This document shows positions 58,768-64,000 of a stretch of 64,000 nucleotides of DNA, piece by piece. Location: NCBI GenBank assembly GCA_963845445.1, contig CAWJSE010000002.1, forward strand, positions 2,542,001 to 2,606,000, written 5' to 3'. The notes under the pieces are model-generated. The model did not search any database. It had not been told where the DNA came from and saw only the letters and a program-made list of their open reading frames with translations. The first letter of the stretch is position 1, and every line of letters starts with the position of its first letter. This DNA comes from JABDBL01 sp963845445. Its GTDB lineage: Bacteria > Cyanobacteriota > Vampirovibrionia > Obscuribacterales > Obscuribacteraceae. Made by a program: the position numbers and the translations under genes.

Positions 58768-58806
58768 AGGAGTGGACATTTCTAATTAGAATAGATAACT
58801 CCTTCA
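58765..58806. repeat. Perfect 9-bp inverted repeat with inner palindrome
   Basis: TGAAGGAGT at 58765-58773 pairs with ACTCCTTCA at 58798-58806. The 24-nt loop itself contains the palindrome TTCTAATTAGAA. The left arm overlaps the stop codon of the TPR gene. An A-rich rather than T-rich tail follows, so it is not a standard intrinsic terminator on the plus strand; an RNA stability or termination hairpin is possible. Confidence 0.5.
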
Positions 58807-58974
58807 ATAAAAAATAGTTCAAATGGAGGGCTTTTATAGAATGTAGCCCAGATTTAACCTTGGCTCCTCGCTCCTGTATTTTCTCTAAGCTACACTAGCT
58901 ATATTTTGTGTTATGTTAGCCCTATTTAAAAAATTCTGGTTAAAGGCATTTTGTGCGTTTAGGAGAACATTGTT

Positions 58975-60063
58975 GTGCAAAGCAAAACAGCAGTACAGGT
59001 TGGATTAATAAGCTCCATTATTGCAATATTAATTTTCGTACTTGCAAACACTTTGTTCTCCCTTTCAGATAAGCGGAAAGAATCTAAAGTTCCAGATGGC
59101 CTCGCTAGTTGGTGGTTAGCAAAAGCATATTTTGTTGAACAAAAGCCACCTGATATTGTTGTGTTAGGCAGTTCTCAATTAGCACCATTACTAGGAGCTG
59201 ATGCTTATGTATACGACCGGGTTATTGATATAACAGATGATCATCGTTCATACGTTCTTGAACATGATCTTTATGCATTACTAAATAAGCATCTACACGT
59301 CTTTGTTGCCGCTCTACCAGAAGCAATGATCTCTGATCAACTGGTTATTTCTCGTGCATTGTTCTCAAAAGAATATAAACCCAAAGTGGTAGCAATAACC
59401 TTCTCTCCCAGAGACTTTATTGATAATTGCCTCCCCTCAGAAAAGTCCACCGAAGCATTCGCTTTTTTCTCGAAGTATACCAATCCAATCTTATTGCGTA
59501 ATTCTCTAGATGAAATCCGTACAGATAAATATGAATCTAAATCGATTTACAATTATGAATCTGAAAATGAGTCTTCACTTCATTTAGGAAAACCTTTTCA
59601 ACGTATTTCTCCGGAAGAAATTATCATTTACAATAATGGCCCTTGCGCATTCAAGGACGATACAGAAGAATATAAGCAACGATATAAAAATCCTTTGTCG
59701 TCACAGTTACATACTCAAATGAATTATTTTGATTCTTTGTTAAAATACTTAGCGCAGCAACAGATTCGAATAGTAGTCTTTAATTTTCCGATTTCAGCAG
59801 CCAATAAAAAGCTATTGCCCGATAATTTTTGGAAGTACTATGATGATAGGATAAGCGAAATTTGTAGAAAAGCTGGGGCCGATTATATTAGCGCAGAGCA
59901 AGTTGTGTTACCATTCCAAGATAATGAATTTATTGACGGCGTTCACTTAAACTTAGTGGGCGGACTTAGATGGTCCAGACCGGTGTCTGTATACATAGCC
60001 AATAAATTTCACTGGAAAAAATTTCAAGAACTCCTGACCCTCTCTTATAGTCGTCTTCTCTAA
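58975..60063 (+). CDS. DltD/SGNH-like membrane-anchored protein
   Basis: 362 residues, GTG start with AGGAG about 10 nt upstream. One N-terminal membrane helix (VGLISSIIAILIFVLANTLF), then an extracytoplasmic domain with IVVLGSSQLAP (nucleophile serine in a GxSQ/GDSx-like block) near residue 65 and FIDGVHLNLVGG (Asp-x-x-His block) near residue 320. This layout resembles DltD and DUF1574-type proteins that modify cell-surface polymers. It precedes a PMT-like glycosyltransferase on the same strand by 40 nt, so both may act on an envelope glycan. Confidence 0.75.
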   Translation: MQSKTAVQVGLISSIIAILIFVLANTLFSLSDKRKESKVPDGLASWWLAKAYFVEQKPPDIVVLGSSQLAPLLGADAYVYDRVIDITDDHRSYVLEHDLYALLNKHLHVFVAALPEAMISDQLVISRALFSKEYKPKVVAITFSPRDFIDNCLPSEKSTEAFAFFSKYTNPILLRNSLDEIRTDKYESKSIYNYESENESSLHLGKPFQRISPEEIIIYNNGPCAFKDDTEEYKQRYKNPLSSQLHTQMNYFDSLLKYLAQQQIRIVVFNFPISAANKKLLPDNFWKYYDDRISEICRKAGADYISAEQVVLPFQDNEFIDGVHLNLVGGLRWSRPVSVYIANKFHWKKFQELLTLSYSRLL

Positions 60064-60103
60064 ATAGCTTATTTAAGCCACCGATTAATCAAATAATCTT
60101 ACT

Positions 60104-62550
60104 ATGAATTCAGTTCTTCAGAAAGTCATAACAACTACGCGGAGCGCTGATCGTTTTTTGAAACAAAAGCTCTCTATCCATAACCTTAAAAGGTTTTGGT
60201 TTTATGGATTTTCGGCTCTCTGCATCATAATCATCACTTTCATAACCTATAAGCCAACATTATTTAACTTCATTTTCATGGACGATTTTGGTTTTCTCAT
60301 TTGGCTAAAGCAGGCATTAAATAACCCTTCACTCCTTGTACAAACATTCTTTCATCACTATATGAATGAACAGTATTATTATCGACCCTTAATCACAATA
60401 TCTTGGGCAATAGAATGCTTTTTGTGGGGAACAAACGGGCTTTATTTTCGTCTATGCAGTATTATGTTTATGCTCTTAAATAGTGTCATACTTGGATTAA
60501 CCATCTTTGAATTCAGCAAAACACACCACCAGTCATCTGCTAACCATAAAACACAAATCACCTGGGCATTTTTGGGCGCAGCGCTATTCTCCTTCTATCC
60601 ACTCCACGCTCCAGCAGTAAACTGGTTTGCAGCACAGCACACTCTGCTCGTGAGCATATTTTATTTATTGACTTTCTGGCTATACCTTCGTTGGCGAAAA
60701 ACATCAACTAGAATGTTTTCTATTTTGGGCGTTTTCTGCTTTGCTTTAGCATTGTTGACTGAAGAAATGGCTGCTACCCTGCCGTTTATATTGTTCATTT
60801 ACGAATTGCTTTGTATCAATCGGATTTCTATTTCGACAAAATGGCTAAGAGCACTCACAAGTGCTCTTCTATTTACCTGTCCATATTGGCTTGTGTTAAC
60901 TATATATTTTTTCTTGCGTAAACTCATCCTTGGCACATTCACTACTCAGTTTTCTGGGTTCCGGCATCAGCGCCCCATAGAGTTGTTCCAAACATGGTTG
61001 CATGGACTCCAACAAATATTGGTGCCTATAGATTTTTTCAGTATGTCCAAAGACAGTTCGGCACGTATCTTTTGGGAGATAATGATATTTTCGCTCTTAA
61101 TATTATCTATTTACACTTTTATAACACCAAAAATGGTCTTAAGTAATAAAAGACTAAGTGTTTTTTTAATAATTTGGTTTTTTCTAAGTTTGGCGCCTTC
61201 TAACAACATTTTTCTATTCGATGTTCCAAATCTTTTAAATGCACGAGTCACTTATCTAGCAACTATACCACTATGTATATTTGCGACTTGCGGAATCGCC
61301 AATTTTAGCTCAGGTTTTCAATACTCGCCATTAATACGCACCGCAGGCGGTGCATTTCTTGTTTTATCTACCCTGATTCTTTATTGTAACAACTATACAT
61401 TCTCTCAATTCGGTCATCAGACCAATAATATTATGGGGGAATTACAAAAATATTACAGATCAACATCTGGCGATCCACAATTAAAAATCCTAGGAATACC
61501 TTTGCTGGACACCACCCATTTAAGCTGTATGGTTAAATCACCCTTTTGGATCGAGACATCTTCAATTGCAACTCCATTAATGCTGATGATCAGTCAATAC
61601 CATTCGGCTGTTTAAGAGAATGTGCTAATACGAAAGAATGGAAGATGCATTTTTTATATTGGAATGAAAGAGAGCAAAAACTCAAACCTACCTATCCCTA
61701 TTGGGCAATTCCGATTTCCATGGAATTTCCCTTCATTGATTATAAGAAGGACTGGCACGGCAGTGAGCTTAAAACCATAGTTCAAAACGGAGCCGCTTCG
61801 CCGGCTAAAGTCATTTGGGAAAATGGAGACGTTCTTCATCTCACCTCAGACAAAAGCTCGTACTTGGAAATAAATTTAGCAGGATTACCGTGCTGGCCAA
61901 TTAATTTTGTGAGTTTCAAGGTGAAAATTGCACCGTTAGATAACAAAAACCCCTCTTCTTCATATGAATTACATTTTTCAAATAGTATTACCCAAGAGTG
62001 GTCTTCAATAGATTACTACCCCGGAAATACTTTTTCTGTTATAAAAATTGCTCCTACTGGGGGGGACCAGGACTTAATATTTCCACTAAGAGGTTTTCCG
62101 CACTGGTCATTAGGGGGAACATGTGGTGAATTAAAGTTATCTTTGCCACCACACAGTGACATTAAGTTAATGGCCATCCGTTTACCAGAAACGAAAACCA
62201 TCATTCCCATCGTCAAAGGTTCTTCTATAATTAAATTCAACCATTTCTCTAATGAAGAGCTTGTCCATTATGATGCAAGCTGTATTAAAAACTGTACTCA
62301 CGTGGGATTAGAAATAATTGGACCATATAAAACCAATGGCCCAGCTAAAGACTTCCAAACACTCTATTCTTATCAGTCAGACAAGGATGCCGCCTGTAAT
62401 ATAGCCACTAATAATTCTACTGGAACACTAAAGATACAACGTAAAATGTTCTCCAATAACGGCTGTTATAAAGCACGCTTCCGCGCTCTAGATAAAAATG
62501 GGAATCAGGTTGGGCTTTGCGGTGATCACTTCCTAATTAATGTTGATTAG
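60104..62550 (+). CDS. PMT-like glycosyltransferase with large extracytoplasmic domain (one frameshift)
   Basis: Two overlapping ORFs are best joined. The first ~490 residues have about 11 membrane helices; the first loop has FIFMDDFGFLIWL, an acidic pair as in polyprenyl-phosphate-dependent glycosyltransferases of the PMT/ArnT type, followed by YYYRPLITISWAIECFLWG. The frame breaks at SPFWIE; one missing G at 61548-61549 restores SPFWDRDIFNCNS and leads into the second ORF, giving 815 residues with a ~310-residue extracytoplasmic C-terminal part that may bind the acceptor. The C-terminal part has four to six cysteines. Acceptor and sugar unknown. Confidence 0.72.
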
Positions 62551-62724
62551 TTGCTTAGTTAAATCGCGGACATCGCACTCCATATAAACATTTAACGGAC
62601 TCGCTTTTATTGTCATTTTGAATAGTTGCATAATGGATCAAACTAGAGTTTAGTTTTATCGGCAGAGCGGAATATTGCTCTAGCCTGCGTTATCGTATAG
62701 TTATCATAGAGATGGAAATAGATC

Positions 62725-64000
62725 TTGAAATTTACTCTTGCACAAAAAGGCATAATACTTGTATCTATTCCACTAGTTTTTGAATTGCTATTCGTAGGAA
62801 CATTATCGTTTTTATTAGCACAAGCAGAAGACGAATCATATAATGCTTTCCATGCTTCTAGAGTCGGCGATTGTTCGAATGTTTTAATTCGCGATATTTT
62901 CGAGCTAACATCAATGACGCGAAATGATGTTTCTCAAGCTTTGTCATCCGATTGGTACAAAAAAACAGTCTCAACAATAAAGTCCGACCTTCAAGAGTTA
63001 AAGGCAGCAGCTAAAGATGATGCTGTACAAGAGCGCATTGTGCAAGAATCTGTTGACGCGGGTGAGGAGGCACTTCTACTTTTGGAGCAATTACACAACA
63101 CTCTTGAATCGGGCGATTCTTTACTGGCAATAGATAAACTAAGACAGCTAAAAGATGAGCTGCGTTCATGCGCAAAACGCATGATTTCACGTGATTTGAT
63201 AGAAATGGCTTTGCGAGAGAAACAAAAAGCAGAGGCGAGTCATTCTAAACAACTTAGCTTTAGAAATCAGATCAAGCCTTTACTCATTGTAGGAATCATT
63301 TTAAATATTGTCATTGCAATTTTTGTAGTGCTAACCTTTAGCAAAAAGATCGTCAAACGATTAAATATAGTAATCGATAACAATTTTCGTTTAGCCAGTG
63401 GACTTCCTTTAAATCCTTCAATAGCCGGTTCAGATGAAATAGCCGAGCTCGATGCTACATTTCATGACTTAGCTGATGCTTTAGAAAAAGCAAAACAAAA
63501 AGAAAAATCTATTATCGAACATTCTGCCGATGTAATCTGCTCACTAGATGCCGACGGGAAGTTGAGCACAGCGAACCCTGCTTGCAAGCGTGTTCTTGGA
63601 TATTCAGAGGAAACTATTTTAGGCATGAACCTTAGAAGCATCCTTGTCAATGAAGACATTGAGAGCTTTAACAAGTCCTTGTCGTCTGCTAAGTCTGGAG
63701 AAACAGAAACTCAGTTTGAATCTCGGATACAGCAAAAAGATGGTGACATTATCGACGTATTATGGTCAATTCATTGGGTAGAGTCTGAAAAATCATTTTT
63801 TTGCGTTGGACATGACATAACCGCAAGAAAAGAAATGGAAAGGCTCAAACAAAAATTCATGGCAATGGTAAGCCATGATCTAAGAACACCACTTGCGACC
63901 ATTAACAATTATCTGGAAATGCTAAGTGCTGGTATGTTTGGCGAATTAACTGAGCGGGGCGAACATTTATTGAAAATAGCAGAACGCAATGTTAACCGTA
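62725..64000 (+). CDS. Sensor histidine kinase (N-terminal part, cut by window end)
   Basis: Open from a TTG at 62725 (upstream GATGGAAATAG as a weak ribosome binding site) to the window edge, 425 codons. Order: membrane helix (IILVSIPLVFELLFVGTLSFLL), helical extracytoplasmic sensor at ~40-175, second helix (PLLIVGIILNIVIAIFVVL), HAMP-like region, PAS domain at ~255-370 (IIEHSADVICSLDADGKL, LGYSEETILGMNL), and the dimerisation helix with the phosphate-accepting His in FMAMVSHDLRTPLATINNYLEML (core: VSHDLRTPL). The ATPase domain lies beyond the window. The architecture fits the envelope-signal kinases common in this lineage. Confidence 0.88.
   Translation, partial: MKFTLAQKGIILVSIPLVFELLFVGTLSFLLAQAEDESYNAFHASRVGDCSNVLIRDIFELTSMTRNDVSQALSSDWYKKTVSTIKSDLQELKAAAKDDAVQERIVQESVDAGEEALLLLEQLHNTLESGDSLLAIDKLRQLKDELRSCAKRMISRDLIEMALREKQKAEASHSKQLSFRNQIKPLLIVGIILNIVIAIFVVLTFSKKIVKRLNIVIDNNFRLASGLPLNPSIAGSDEIAELDATFHDLADALEKAKQKEKSIIEHSADVICSLDADGKLSTANPACKRVLGYSEETILGMNLRSILVNEDIESFNKSLSSAKSGETETQFESRIQQKDGDIIDVLWSIHWVESEKSFFCVGHDITARKEMERLKQKFMAMVSHDLRTPLATINNYLEMLSAGMFGELTERGEHLLKIAERNVNR

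Noticed and set aside
58765..58806. A Rho-independent terminator after the TPR gene.
   Set aside because: The hairpin is good but is followed by A-rich sequence rather than a T run, so it is kept only as an inverted repeat.
1..64000. CRISPR arrays, rRNA genes, prophage or a purine riboswitch.
   Set aside because: No regularly spaced repeats, rRNA-like conserved blocks, phage genes, or aptamer-like sequence before purF were seen.

Overview
The window (64 kb, AT-rich, densely packed) looks like a chromosomal segment of a non-photosynthetic relative of Cyanobacteria (Melainabacteria/Vampirovibrionia, perhaps Obscuribacterales-like). This is an inference from four things: atpD and atpC sit together but away from the other ATP synthase genes, as in the cyanobacterial beta-epsilon cluster; a group-4-hydrogenase-like membrane complex is present; TPR, FHA, DUF4388 and GGDEF signalling proteins are abundant; and the FtsH reads as cyanobacterial. 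A 16S or marker-gene search would be needed to settle it.

Layout. 1-2.2 kb: the 3' end of pheT, bioA and a coupled small membrane protein. 2.2-11.6 kb, minus strand: a DoxX-like membrane protein, a secreted protein of unknown function, and a six-gene complex-I/hydrogenase-like operon (HyfB-, HycD-, HyfE-, HyfF- and HycE-like proteins plus a ferredoxin-HycG fusion). The large subunit of this complex has lost all the Ni-Fe cysteines. 11.9-23.3 kb, plus strand: a purine operon purF-C-D-L-Q-H-E-K; purM, purN and purB are not here. 23.3-35 kb: signalling proteins (FHA; REC-GGDEF-EAL; DUF4388 with a decayed GGDEF), a flippase-like protein, mutM, a Ca2+/H+ antiporter, glutamate dehydrogenase, a macro-domain protein and a GC-rich repeat. 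35-40 kb: a small ORF with an apparent ATA start, a TPR membrane protein, tRNA-Met with a clear promoter, an IS481-family element, and SanA-like and TonB-C-like proteins. 40-48 kb: tilS, ftsH, an aldehyde dehydrogenase, pyrD and a NAGPA-domain protein. 48-56.4 kb, minus strand: an ABC-2 exporter with a thioredoxin/TPR partner, a nitrate/sulfonate-type ABC importer, and atpD-clpP-atpC. 56.6-64 kb, plus strand: a DUF1292 protein, a broken small membrane protein, a TPR protein, a DltD-like SGNH protein, a PMT-like glycosyltransferase and a sensor kinase cut by the window end.

A window-wide oddity: at least ten genes, including the essential or core purF, ftsH and clpP, are each broken by one single-base indel, nearly always a missing base in a short homopolymer. 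Adding or removing that base restores a full-length family-like protein every time. The simplest reading is uncorrected long-read assembly error rather than gene decay. I annotate these as single genes and give the indel position in each entry.

No CRISPR array, prophage, rRNA or integron was seen. The most interesting biology is the Ni-free hydrogenase-like complex and the protease gene lying between two ATP synthase genes.
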